Origin: JBBRUG01 sp038247995
Lineage (GTDB): Bacteria > Chloroflexota > Chloroflexia > Chloroflexales > Chloroflexaceae
DNA: 7,117 nucleotides
NCBI GenBank assembly: GCA_038247995.1
Contig: JBBRUG010000312.1
Span: 1-7,117 of the forward strand
Direction: 5' to 3'
In this document: piece by piece, positions 1-6,968 of the stretch
Layout of the letters: every line of letters starts with the position of its first letter
Numbering within the stretch: position 1 is the first letter of the stretch
Program-made: the position numbers and the translations under genes
Notes under the pieces: generated by a model
Told to the model about the DNA's origin: nothing
The model's input: the letters and a program-made list of their open reading frames with translations, nothing else
Database searches by the model: none

Positions 1-136
1 CCCGCATCACCTCAGTGTCCGCATCACCTCAGTGCCCGCATCACCTCAGTGTCCGCATCACCTCAGTGCCCGCATCACCTCAGTGCCCGCATCACCTCAG
101 TGCCCGCATCACCTCAGTGCCCGCATCACCTCAGTG
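1..136. repeat. 17-bp minisatellite, eight tandem copies
   Basis: Eight head-to-tail copies of a 17-mer, YCCGCATCACCTCAGTG, fill positions 1-136 with no spacers. Copies differ only at the first base, which reads C,T,C,T,C,C,C,C from left to right. A truncated ninth unit (TCCTCAGTG, 137-145) follows, where the middle GCATCACC is missing. The array starts at the window edge, so its true length is unknown. It lies 12 bp beyond the stop codon of the Kelch regulator and would be transcribed in that gene's 3' region. The near-identity of copies suggests recent expansion or ongoing homogenisation. The unit length is not a multiple of three, and the plus-strand reading frames across it are artefacts of repetition. 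Confidence 0.97.
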
Positions 137-148
137 TCCTCAGTGATC

Positions 149-1657
149 CTAATTCAATGGCACCACAAGCGTGTAGATCACCGAATATTCGTAGGCCGAA
201 CCCTCAAGCTGTTCAGTTGAACGCCCGCCGACGACAAAAATTTTTCCGCCTAGCGTCTGCGCCCGCAGACCCACCAACGCGGAAAAAGGCGGCGCCTGCG
301 TTTCCCAGACTCCATTCGCCGCGCTAAAATAGTAGAGTTGTTCAGCGTCTGTGCTGCCGCCCATCACAAAGATCAATTCACCCACCGCCGCCACGCCGGC
401 CCGCGCCCGCGCCTCCGGCAACGGCGCCAGGCTCGTCCAGGGTGTGCGCCCTTCATCGGACGGATTGTAGCGCAGACTCTGGTTGAGTTGACCACTCGCG
501 TTTTCACCACCCAGCAGGTAGATCAGGCCATCAACCGCCACTGCACCGGCGTCGGCTGTGAGCACCGGCATATTGTTCAGGCGCTCCCAGGCGTTGTCGT
601 CGGGGCTGTAACGCCAGACCATATCGCTGTAATTTACGCCGTCCCATCCGCCGAACAGGTACAGTTTGCCGTCGAGGGTGGCCAGGGCGTAACGGCTGCG
701 CGGCTCAGGGATCGGCGCGAGGCTGATCCAGGCATCGACCTGGGGATCGTACATTTCCAACTCGGCGCTGATTGTGCCGTCGGCAATCCGCCCGCCGGGT
801 ACGTAAATCCGCTGGCCGATTGTGGCGGCCTGCACATCGGCGACGGCAAGCGGTTTAGGCGCGGCGGAGGTCCACGTCTCGGTGACGAAATCGTAGCGCA
901 GCACATCGCCGGTCGGATCGGCATCAGCCGTACCGCCAATCACATACAACGCACTGCCGCTACTGGTAGCTACACCGCTCAGGGCGAAGTCGCTCCGCCC
1001 GCTCGGCAGGGCCGGCAGATCGCGCCAGCGCGCATTCAGAGCCGTTGCATCGGCGGGAGCACTGCTGGTCGGGTCAGCGCCGGGTACCGTCGGCGCGCCA
1101 TTATTCCGCGCCAGCAGCGCCACTGACAGGCCAATGATCAGCACCAACGCCGTCGCCAACCCGATCAGCAACATCCGGTTCACGTGCGCCCCCGGCGCCG
1201 GCGCAACCGTATGCGGCGGATCAACTCTTGGCAGGGTTGGTTCGGCCAGCGGCGCAAGCGCCCGAGGTTCCAGAGTTGTTTCCGTCACCGGGGCAACATC
1301 AGACGCAAGATCCGCCACCGGTTCGCTCGCGGCCAGCGGGTCAAGCGGCGGGTCGACCGGACTGGCCGTCGCGACCGTAACGTCAGGCCCCTCGTCGTCG
1401 TCCGGCTCAGGTTCCGGCTCGGCCACCGCCGTCGGCGCGCCGCCGCGCTCAACTTCCACCAAACCGATCCGCACGGCGTAGAGTGTCGCCTCGGTACGCG
1501 AAACCACGCCGAGCTTGCTGAAAATATTGCGCAGATGCACCTTCACCGTGTTGATGCTGATGCTCAACTGCTGCGCGATCTGCTGATTTGTAGCGCCAGT
1601 GGCGACGAGCTTGAGGATCTCGCGCTCACGCTCGCTGATCTGACTTTCGTCGGTCAT
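149..1657 (-). CDS. Membrane-anchored LuxR-type regulator with Kelch-repeat sensor domain
   Basis: 502 residues from the ATG at 1657. Residues about 7-57 form a LuxR/GerE helix-turn-helix (SEREREILKLVATG, then recognition helix NTVKVHLRNIFSKL at 36-49, then SRTEA). There is no receiver or PAS domain. A long acidic, proline-rich linker (about 68-155) leads to one hydrophobic segment (about 162-183, ended by ARNN). The C-terminal part carries six Kelch-type Gly-Gly motifs at 241, 288, 336, 383, 433 and 477, spaced 44-50 residues apart, with following Tyr and Trp positions, as expected of a beta-propeller. Inferred topology is N-terminus inside and propeller outside, giving a one-component transmembrane regulator that could bind DNA at the membrane or after proteolytic release. 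The ligand is unknown. Upstream in-frame GTG (1681) and ATG (1678) would add 8 or 7 residues. No candidate start has a good Shine-Dalgarno site; I prefer 1657 because the protein then begins just ahead of the domain, as in similar regulators. Confidence 0.88.
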   Translation of the reverse strand: MTDESQISEREREILKLVATGATNQQIAQQLSISINTVKVHLRNIFSKLGVVSRTEATLYAVRIGLVEVERGGAPTAVAEPEPEPDDDEGPDVTVATASPVDPPLDPLAASEPVADLASDVAPVTETTLEPRALAPLAEPTLPRVDPPHTVAPAPGAHVNRMLLIGLATALVLIIGLSVALLARNNGAPTVPGADPTSSAPADATALNARWRDLPALPSGRSDFALSGVATSSGSALYVIGGTADADPTGDVLRYDFVTETWTSAAPKPLAVADVQAATIGQRIYVPGGRIADGTISAELEMYDPQVDAWISLAPIPEPRSRYALATLDGKLYLFGGWDGVNYSDMVWRYSPDDNAWERLNNMPVLTADAGAVAVDGLIYLLGGENASGQLNQSLRYNPSDEGRTPWTSLAPLPEARARAGVAAVGELIFVMGGSTDAEQLYYFSAANGVWETQAPPFSALVGLRAQTLGGKIFVVGGRSTEQLEGSAYEYSVIYTLVVPLN

Positions 1658-1720
1658 GTTGCTGCTGCAACTCCGCATCACTCAAAGAGCCCGGCCAGGG
1701 CGCCGCGGCTCACCCCGGCG

Positions 1721-1750
1721 ATCATAGCACAACTCAGGAACTTACGGCAA
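1721..1750 (-). promoter_or_regulatory. Candidate sigma-70-type promoter for the LuxR-Kelch gene
   Basis: On the minus strand, TTGCCG (plus coordinates 1745-1750; 4 of 6 matches to TTGACA) is followed after 18 bp by TATGAT (1721-1726; 5 of 6 matches to TATAAT). It sits across the end of the preceding membrane-protein gene, with the -35 box inside its last codons. Transcription would start near 1714, about 35-57 nt ahead of the possible start codons. This fits a separate transcription unit for the regulator after a 76-bp gap in an otherwise tightly packed run. It is a pattern match only; the sigma-factor preference of this organism is unknown. Confidence 0.35.
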
Positions 1751-3818
1751 GGATGGTCACGCCGTCATGTTCATACACTACCTGAAAGCCGGGTCGCTCG
1801 CGAAACAACTCGGGCCGTAATGGGCCAGGCTGCGGGCCGAAATAGACGTAGTCGATGCCCTCGCGCGCGATCAGCGCTTCGATCAGCGCTTCCTGGCCGG
1901 GCTGGAAATTGATCACCGTGCGCGAACGCTCGCGGGTCGCCGCGATGTCAGCAGGCTCGCCATAGATGAACATCACCGGCGGCGTACTCGTCCAGCGCCC
2001 GGTCAGCGGCAACAACCACCAACCGCCGTCCACGCCCCGATCGGCAGCGCCAAGCCAGGGCGCCGCATTGATCAGAAAGCGCGCATCGGGCGGGGTGTTG
2101 GCCTCCACCCATGCGATCGCAGTCAGGTCGGCTGCTGTCGCAAACACCGTGCTGCGGTTCAACACATCGCGCAACTGCCAACCGCCCCACAGCGCCACCG
2201 CCAGGGTGAGCAGCGCAGCAATTGGCCCAATCGCCCGCCCGAACCGGTCGTTACGCCGTCGGATCACAGCCAGCGCCCCGGCGGCGCCCCCGCCGATCAG
2301 TACGCTGATTGGCAAGAACAGGCTGATGGTTACCGCATCGTTGTTGATCAGCCAGGTGGCCGGCAGGCGCACCAGCCAGGGGTTGATCAGCAGCAACGGC
2401 GCGCCAATCAACGCCGGCCGCAGATCGCGCTGGAGCATGCCTTGCACCAACAGCGGTAACCCAACCGCCGGCAACACATAAGTCAGCAACCCTGGGTTGG
2501 CCAGGCTAATCAGGCCGCCGACCCAACCCAGCACTACCAACGCCGCCGGCCGCCGCTGCCAGAGCAAGCCCAGGCCGCAGGCCAGCGCCAGCGCGACGAG
2601 AGCCGGGTTCTGCCCGGCCCAGAGCAGGCCCAGGCTCAGCGCCGTATAACTGCTTTCGCCTACCAGGTTCTCCGGCTGCGGAATGGCGGGCAACAAGGTG
2701 CGCCGCACGAGCAACCCGAGCCACGGCCCGGAAAGCATGATCGCTCCGCATGCCGTCAGCGCCGCCGGGCCGAGCGTATGGCGGAGCCGCTGCGGTGTGA
2801 TCCCAAGCGCCCATACGACGCTCTGTGCGCCAATCAGCGCCAGCCCGAAGATCAATACCCGGAAGTGGATCAGGCTGAGCCCGGCCAGCAACAGCGCGGC
2901 AACAATCCACCAACCCCGGCGCTGTCCGGCGGGCAATGTTTCTTCGGCCGGCCCCAACGCGTAGGCCCAGGCCGCCGCGAGGCCGGGCAGCAAGAGCAAC
3001 CCGGCGAGTTGGGTATAGCGCCCCCACGAGACGTAATAGGACGGAAAGATTGACACCAGACCGGTTACCAGCGCCGCCGCGACTGCCGCCGCCGGTTGGC
3101 GCCAGAACAGCAAGGCCAGCGCGCCCGCCGCCACTGCTTGCAGCGCATTGAGGAGTTGTCCCGACCAGAGCAATGCTACCGGCAGCTCGAGGCCGCTCAG
3201 GGCATACGCCGCCGCGATCAGGACGTGGTAGCCCCAGTGGTAGGGCAGTTCCGCCACCGGAAGGTACGGGTTCAGGTCAACCGGCGCCATGCCGCGCTCG
3301 GCGGCCACGCGCACCATCAGCGTATGGTGTACCGGATCAACCCAGGCCGGCAGCGCCAGATCAGCGATCTGCACAAAACGCAGCCCCAGCGTCAGCAGGC
3401 AGATCACCCCAAAGAGCCACCAGACGCCGGAGGTGCGGGCTCCTGCCGCCTGCCGCCTGCCTCCTGAGTCCTGAGTCCTGAATCCTGCATCGCGCCATAC
3501 CGCCAGGGCCGCCGCCGCGCTCAAAGCCAGCAACAACCCGGCGAGCAGCGCCGGGCTCAGTTGTATATTCACGACCCAGGCGGCCTGGTAGAGCAGCGCC
3601 AACGTGCTCGCGCTCAGGCCGATCCAGAGCATACAGCGAATGAGCAAATGCGGGCGTACCGCGCCAATGTGTCGCTCGATTAGGTAGCCCGGCACGAGCA
3701 GCAGCAGCACAAACGCAACACTAAACCGCGGCGCTGCGCCCGCGATCCAGGCTGCGCCCAGACAGAACAGCCCAGTGATCAGCAGCCGCCGCCCGGTCGT
3801 CAGCGCTGCAGCGTTCAC
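1734..3818 (-). CDS. Polytopic membrane protein, GT-C glycosyltransferase-like
   Basis: 694 residues from a GTG at 3818 that overlaps the upstream TGA stop as GTGA. A longer reading from GTG 3890 would overlap the neighbour by 76 bp and add an Arg/Gly-rich leader, so I reject it. Hydrophobic helices cluster at about 11-28, 31-49, 57-81, 88-108 and 132-152, with many more between about 195 and 550. A non-membrane C-terminal domain follows (about 555-694, ending GIDYVYFG...VVYEHDGVTILAVSS). With the N-terminus inside, loop 109-131 is cytoplasmic and Arg-rich, and the loop after helix 5 is outside. That outer loop carries Asp161 and His164-165 (AWVDPVHH), which recalls the catalytic Asp of GT-C enzymes that use lipid-linked sugars. 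SWGRYTQLAG at 264-273 also resembles this class. Function is inferred from layout; it could be an uncharacterised DUF6541-type protein. Codons for about 110-126 come from a heptamer tandem repeat. Confidence 0.85.
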   Translation of the reverse strand: MNAAALTTGRRLLITGLFCLGAAWIAGAAPRFSVAFVLLLLVPGYLIERHIGAVRPHLLIRCMLWIGLSASTLALLYQAAWVVNIQLSPALLAGLLLALSAAAALAVWRDAGFRTQDSGGRRQAAGARTSGVWWLFGVICLLTLGLRFVQIADLALPAWVDPVHHTLMVRVAAERGMAPVDLNPYLPVAELPYHWGYHVLIAAAYALSGLELPVALLWSGQLLNALQAVAAGALALLFWRQPAAAVAAALVTGLVSIFPSYYVSWGRYTQLAGLLLLPGLAAAWAYALGPAEETLPAGQRRGWWIVAALLLAGLSLIHFRVLIFGLALIGAQSVVWALGITPQRLRHTLGPAALTACGAIMLSGPWLGLLVRRTLLPAIPQPENLVGESSYTALSLGLLWAGQNPALVALALACGLGLLWQRRPAALVVLGWVGGLISLANPGLLTYVLPAVGLPLLVQGMLQRDLRPALIGAPLLLINPWLVRLPATWLINNDAVTISLFLPISVLIGGGAAGALAVIRRRNDRFGRAIGPIAALLTLAVALWGGWQLRDVLNRSTVFATAADLTAIAWVEANTPPDARFLINAAPWLGAADRGVDGGWWLLPLTGRWTSTPPVMFIYGEPADIAATRERSRTVINFQPGQEALIEALIAREGIDYVYFGPQPGPLRPELFRERPGFQVVYEHDGVTILAVSS
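3441..3489. repeat. Seven tandem heptamers inside the membrane-protein gene
   Basis: Positions 3441-3489 are seven consecutive 7-mers: TCCTGCC, GCCTGCC, GCCTGCC, TCCTGAG, TCCTGAG, TCCTGAA, TCCTGCA (plus strand). The core CCTG is constant. On the coding (minus) strand they read as CAGGACT/CAGGCGG-type units and encode about GFRTQDSGGRRQAAGA, residues 112-127 of the membrane protein. The encoded stretch falls between two predicted membrane helices and is unlike the surrounding hydrophobic sequence. The frame stays open through the array. Confidence 0.93.
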
Positions 3819-4870
3819 CCGCCTGATCCGTCGGCCATCAGTCGAGCCAGGCCGCCGGCCTCCCCGATCGCCATTAACGCCGTCAGCCACACCGCCGCCG
3901 GAACGCCAATGTAGCGCCGCCCGGCTTCATCGTCCTGCACGGTAAGCTCGGCATCGGCCCAGGCGCGTAACTCGTCGCTCACCGCCGTCCGCCCCAGGTG
4001 AACGGCCAGCAGGTAACTAAAGAGCAGCGGCAGTACGTTGCGGCGCGTCTGAAAACCACGGACCGCCGGCCAGTGTCGCGCGGCGATTTGCCCGACTCGA
4101 TCGGGATCAAGCGGCGCTGTGAGCGCCAAAGCCCAGGCATCAAGCAACGGGTCGCTGGTCAGGTTCGCGCGGCGCCGATCCAGATGAAAACTGCTGCTCA
4201 ACGCGCCTCGCCCGAAGAGGCGCGGCCCCGTCTGCGCAAGCTGGGTGCGCAATGTGGTTAGCCAGCGCTCGTTCGCCGCCGCATGCGCGCTACCGCAGGT
4301 CTGGTCGTGCAGTTGCAAGGCCCAGAGGATGTGCGCCATATCGTGCGGTTGCGCCACGTCGCCTGCTGTGCCCACAGCGCCGGCGGGGTGGTTCGTGATC
4401 TGCCGTTCCAGGCCTGCGATCAGGGCGGAGTAGGTTGTACCGAACCGCGACACACCCGACCAGCGCAACACAAACGGATCACGGATATAGGGCTGTTCAG
4501 CGCCAACAGCGCCGGCGCAGCCCAGGAGCATCGCCAGCCGGCCGGCATACGCCCCGGCCCCGGCGCTGATTGGGTCGGGAAGCAAACCCGCCCGCTCGGT
4601 GGCAGTTGCCCAGGCCGCCCAGACCCGCCGTTGCAGCAGGCGCTCTACCAATGCACTAACCGCCACTTGCGCCTGCTCGCGCTCGGCGGGCAACGCATCT
4701 GGATGCGCGGCGAGCACTGCGGCGGCAAGCCCGGCGAAGAAGATCTGATCGCGGAGGCTGGTGGCCGGCGCATCGGGCGCCTCCAGGTCGAAGCCATCCC
4801 AACGATTCGGCGCTTGTTCGGCAAGATGCGCAATAAACGTTAGATAGCCGGCGAGACGCTCAGGCAACAT
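3815..4870 (-). CDS. Putative (alpha/alpha)6-barrel protein, linalool dehydratase/isomerase-like
   Basis: 351 residues, soluble, no signal peptide or membrane helix seen. The start is ATG 4870, one base after the upstream stop (TGA-T-ATG), with GGAG eight bases before it; a TTG at 4888 also exists but is less likely. The protein is rich in Ala and Leu helices. Residues about 101-192 (AGAYAGRLAMLLG, then PFVLRWSG, FGTTYSAL, QITNHPAGAVG, QPHDMAHILWALQLHDQTCG) follow the order of motifs I remember from the linalool dehydratase/isomerase domain: a gly-x-GHLLLMLG-like helix, an FEW-like strand, a CEPN...CN-HP segment and GL-LYD-HGT. The two cysteines expected in that segment are absent here (residues 168-176 read TAGDVAQPH), so that catalysis is unlikely. 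The Asp/Trp pair in DAWAL (244-248) is also typical of such helical barrels. It is translationally coupled on both sides. The fold assignment is a hypothesis and the function is unknown. Confidence 0.82.
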   Translation of the reverse strand: MLPERLAGYLTFIAHLAEQAPNRWDGFDLEAPDAPATSLRDQIFFAGLAAAVLAAHPDALPAEREQAQVAVSALVERLLQRRVWAAWATATERAGLLPDPISAGAGAYAGRLAMLLGCAGAVGAEQPYIRDPFVLRWSGVSRFGTTYSALIAGLERQITNHPAGAVGTAGDVAQPHDMAHILWALQLHDQTCGSAHAAANERWLTTLRTQLAQTGPRLFGRGALSSSFHLDRRRANLTSDPLLDAWALALTAPLDPDRVGQIAARHWPAVRGFQTRRNVLPLLFSYLLAVHLGRTAVSDELRAWADAELTVQDDEAGRRYIGVPAAVWLTALMAIGEAGGLARLMADGSGG

Positions 4871-4882
4871 ATCAACGGCTCC
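4871..4882 (-). promoter_or_regulatory. Shine-Dalgarno site deciding the barrel-protein start
   Basis: GGAG on the minus strand (plus 4879-4882) lies eight bases before the ATG at 4870 and within the last codons of the upstream zinc-ribbon gene. The upstream TGA (4872-4874) is inside the spacer. The arrangement favours ATG 4870 over the TTG at 4888 and suggests that ribosomes finishing the first gene restart on the second. Confidence 0.6.
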
Positions 4883-5849
4883 GCGCAATCACCAGGTTAT
4901 CGAAGCGTACGATCGCCGGCGTCTCAGCGAAACTTACCGCCGCCAACCCCACCTCGCCGCTGACAAACGTCGCGTCGATCGTCTCTTCCAGCAAAACGTC
5001 ATTTACATGGAGCGCAATCTGCTCGTCGCGCGTCTCGACACGCAATGCATTGCGCACGGCGTCGATCTCGGGCGACTCAGTCCAATCGATGAGCACATCC
5101 CATTCGCCGTCCAGCTTCATTTCGAGCGCATAGTAACCATCGTTGGAAACGCTAAAGAGATAAAAATTGTCGGCGTCCTGGTAGTGAAAAATCAGCGCCA
5201 CAGCAGCCAGTTGCGTAGCCGGCGGAAACACCGTGTCCGTCGTAATCACGATATCGCGGTAACTATTGTCGGCTTGCCACCAGACGATATACTCCGGTTC
5301 GCGCACCTCGATAAGATAGCCGCCCTCTTCAAACGCAAAGCGCGAGCTGTCCGTCTCTTCGACGCCGAAGACACTTGCTGCCGGATCGTCGAACGTCTCA
5401 CTGAGCAGCAGATCGCCGGCGGTAACGGGCGGCGGCGCAGTCGTTGCCGCCGGCACAACCGCTGTCGCAACAACCGTTACCGGCGGATCTGCGCTCTGGC
5501 TGGTGCTGAAATTGATTGTCACCAACACCAGGCCGACGCACGCGCCGAAGAGTAGTGCGCCCAGGGCAATCAACCCGCCGATGATCAACCGCGGATTACC
5601 GCGCTGCGGCACCGGCGTTGGAAGTGGCGGGCCGGATGATGCGTCGGACAACGGCACCGTCGGAGGAATGGCCGGCGTGGGCGGCGCCTGTGCAGGCCTT
5701 GCCGCCGTCGGATCAGGCATTGGCGCAGGAACGTCCGGCCCCGCCTGTGGCGCAGGACTGGCTTCGGGCAGGCGCGCCCCACACTCTGGGCAGAAGCGGC
5801 TATTGGAGGTGTTCTTTGTGCCGCAGTTAGGACAAAACGCTGGGATCAT
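4872..5849 (-). CDS. Zinc-ribbon, single-pass membrane protein with C-terminal beta-rich domain
   Basis: 325 residues from ATG 5849. The N-terminus is a zinc ribbon of the zf-ribbon_3 type: CPNCG (Cys6, Cys9) and CPECG (Cys20, Cys23). A Pro/Ala-rich linker (about 28-84) follows, then one strong membrane helix (about 88-111), a Thr/Pro/Val-rich stalk (about 120-143), and a domain at about 146-325. That domain opens with DLLLSETFDDP and contains FHYQDADNFYLFSVSNDGYY and RFDNLVI. This is the pattern of a concanavalin/LamG or DUF1080-like jelly roll, often carbohydrate-binding. No peptidase or hydrolase motif is clear. Inferred topology is zinc ribbon inside and jelly roll outside. The start is 11 nt after the hisC stop, with only a weak GAAAG ribosome site. 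Similar modular proteins are common in Chloroflexota; a specific role is not known. Confidence 0.9.
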   Translation of the reverse strand: MIPAFCPNCGTKNTSNSRFCPECGARLPEASPAPQAGPDVPAPMPDPTAARPAQAPPTPAIPPTVPLSDASSGPPLPTPVPQRGNPRLIIGGLIALGALLFGACVGLVLVTINFSTSQSADPPVTVVATAVVPAATTAPPPVTAGDLLLSETFDDPAASVFGVEETDSSRFAFEEGGYLIEVREPEYIVWWQADNSYRDIVITTDTVFPPATQLAAVALIFHYQDADNFYLFSVSNDGYYALEMKLDGEWDVLIDWTESPEIDAVRNALRVETRDEQIALHVNDVLLEETIDATFVSGEVGLAAVSFAETPAIVRFDNLVIARSR

Positions 5850-5860
5850 GAACTACGCTT

Positions 5861-6949
5861 TCAGTACAACATGGCTGATGGATTCAATACTGTGCGCAAC
5901 GCATCAACCACCTGTCGATTCTGCGCTGCGGTGCCGAATGAAATCCGAATCAAGCCCGGCAACCCCCACCCGCTCAACGGCGTAACGGTGAATCCGTGCG
6001 TGCGCAGGCCTTCGGTTACGGCTGCGTCATCACCGACCGGCACCGCCACAAAGTTCGTGGCGCTGGGGATCGGCTCCAGGCCCAGCGCCCGCAGTTCACG
6101 CAGGAAGAAAGCTCGGCTCGCGTCGGCATGCGCCCGACTGCGCGCAATATGCTCGGTGTCGGCCAGCGCTGCAATGCCACCTATCTGGGCCATACTATTG
6201 ACATTAAAAGTGGGGCGCACACGCTCCAAATAACTGATCAGGTCGGCGTGGCCGTACGCATAACCCAGGCGCAAACCCGCCAGACCGTGGATCTTGGCAA
6301 ACGTGCGCATCAGCAGCAGGTTCTCACGGCCATCACGCAGCTCCGGCAGCAGATCGGAGTAATCGGCGTCGGACGCGACAAACTCCACATAGGCCTCGTC
6401 CATCACCACCAGCACATCGTCCGGCACAGCGTCGAGCAGTGCGCGTACCTCAGCGGCGCCGACAACCGTGCCGGTCGGGTTGTTTGGATTACAGACGAAG
6501 ATCAAGCGTGTGCGCGGCGTAATTGCGGCAGCCATCGCCGCCAGATCGTGAGTATAGTTGCGCAACGGCACGCGCACCGGCTGCGCGCCGAGTTCGAGCG
6601 TGCGCAGCAAGTAACTGATGAATGTCCCCTCGGCGAAAACAGCTTCGTCACCGGGGTTCAGGAAAGCCAGGCAGAGCAGGAGGATCAACTCGTCGGAGCC
6701 GTTCGCGCAGGTAACCTGCTCCATGCCCAACCCAACGTGCGCGCCAAGCGCCTGACGCAGCGCCGCCGCACTTGCGTCAGGGTAGCGATGCACGTCAGCG
6801 AGCGCAGCCTGCATCGCCGTCAGCGCCATGGGCGAAGGGCCAAGCGGGTTTTCATTCGACGAAAGCTTTACTACATCGGCATTTTGACGAGCGATCAGCT
6901 TGGCCGGCTTGTAGGCCGGGAGCTGCTGAATATTGGTTTTGTAGCGCAT
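5861..6949 (-). CDS. hisC: Histidinol-phosphate aminotransferase
   Basis: 362 residues, a normal length for HisC. This pyridoxal-phosphate (fold type I, class II aminotransferase) enzyme converts imidazole acetol phosphate and glutamate to histidinol phosphate and 2-oxoglutarate in histidine synthesis, in the cytoplasm. Visible family features are LSSNENPLGPSP (29-40), RYPD (55-58), NGSDELI (83-89), NPNNPTG (154-160, cofactor-contacting Asn157), VMDEAYVEF (182-190, Asp184 and Tyr187), TFAKIHGLAGLRLGY (216-230, Schiff-base Lys219 and phosphate-binding Arg227) and RISFG (335-339, substrate carboxylate Arg335). All key residues are present. The start is ATG 6949, preceded by a weak GAAAG site. 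No other his genes are in view; HisC paralogues can act on other amino acids, so substrate specificity is not proven. It appears to head a tight run of four genes. Confidence 0.95.
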   Translation of the reverse strand: MRYKTNIQQLPAYKPAKLIARQNADVVKLSSNENPLGPSPMALTAMQAALADVHRYPDASAAALRQALGAHVGLGMEQVTCANGSDELILLLCLAFLNPGDEAVFAEGTFISYLLRTLELGAQPVRVPLRNYTHDLAAMAAAITPRTRLIFVCNPNNPTGTVVGAAEVRALLDAVPDDVLVVMDEAYVEFVASDADYSDLLPELRDGRENLLLMRTFAKIHGLAGLRLGYAYGHADLISYLERVRPTFNVNSMAQIGGIAALADTEHIARSRAHADASRAFFLRELRALGLEPIPSATNFVAVPVGDDAAVTEGLRTHGFTVTPLSGWGLPGLIRISFGTAAQNRQVVDALRTVLNPSAMLY

Positions 6950-6968
6950 CCCTGTCTTTCAGTGCGGT

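Noticed and set aside
1..136. CRISPR array
   Set aside because: The 17-bp units are directly adjacent with no unique spacers, so this is a tandem minisatellite.
32..327. Plus-strand short proteins across the 17-bp repeat
   Set aside because: The frames are open only because the repeat has no stop on that strand; they run into antisense of the Kelch gene and have no ribosome site or recognisable domain.
338..1126. 262-codon plus-strand frame opposite the Kelch gene
   Set aside because: Antisense shadow of a clear Kelch coding sequence; composition is Arg/Gly/His-rich with no family motif.
1690..1720. Intrinsic terminator between the membrane protein and Kelch genes
   Set aside because: Only short stems (GCCC/GGGC of 4 bp; CGCCG/CGGCG of 5 bp with a 10-base loop) and no U-run in the transcribed direction.
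2506..3027. Minus-strand frame inside the membrane-protein gene
   Set aside because: Alternate frame within a well-supported polytopic membrane protein; the product is Arg/Ala/Gly-rich with no membrane pattern.
4871..4888. TTG start at 4888 for the barrel protein
   Set aside because: ATG 4870 has a GGAG site at eight bases and abuts the upstream stop; TTG would give a 17-bp overlap without better support.
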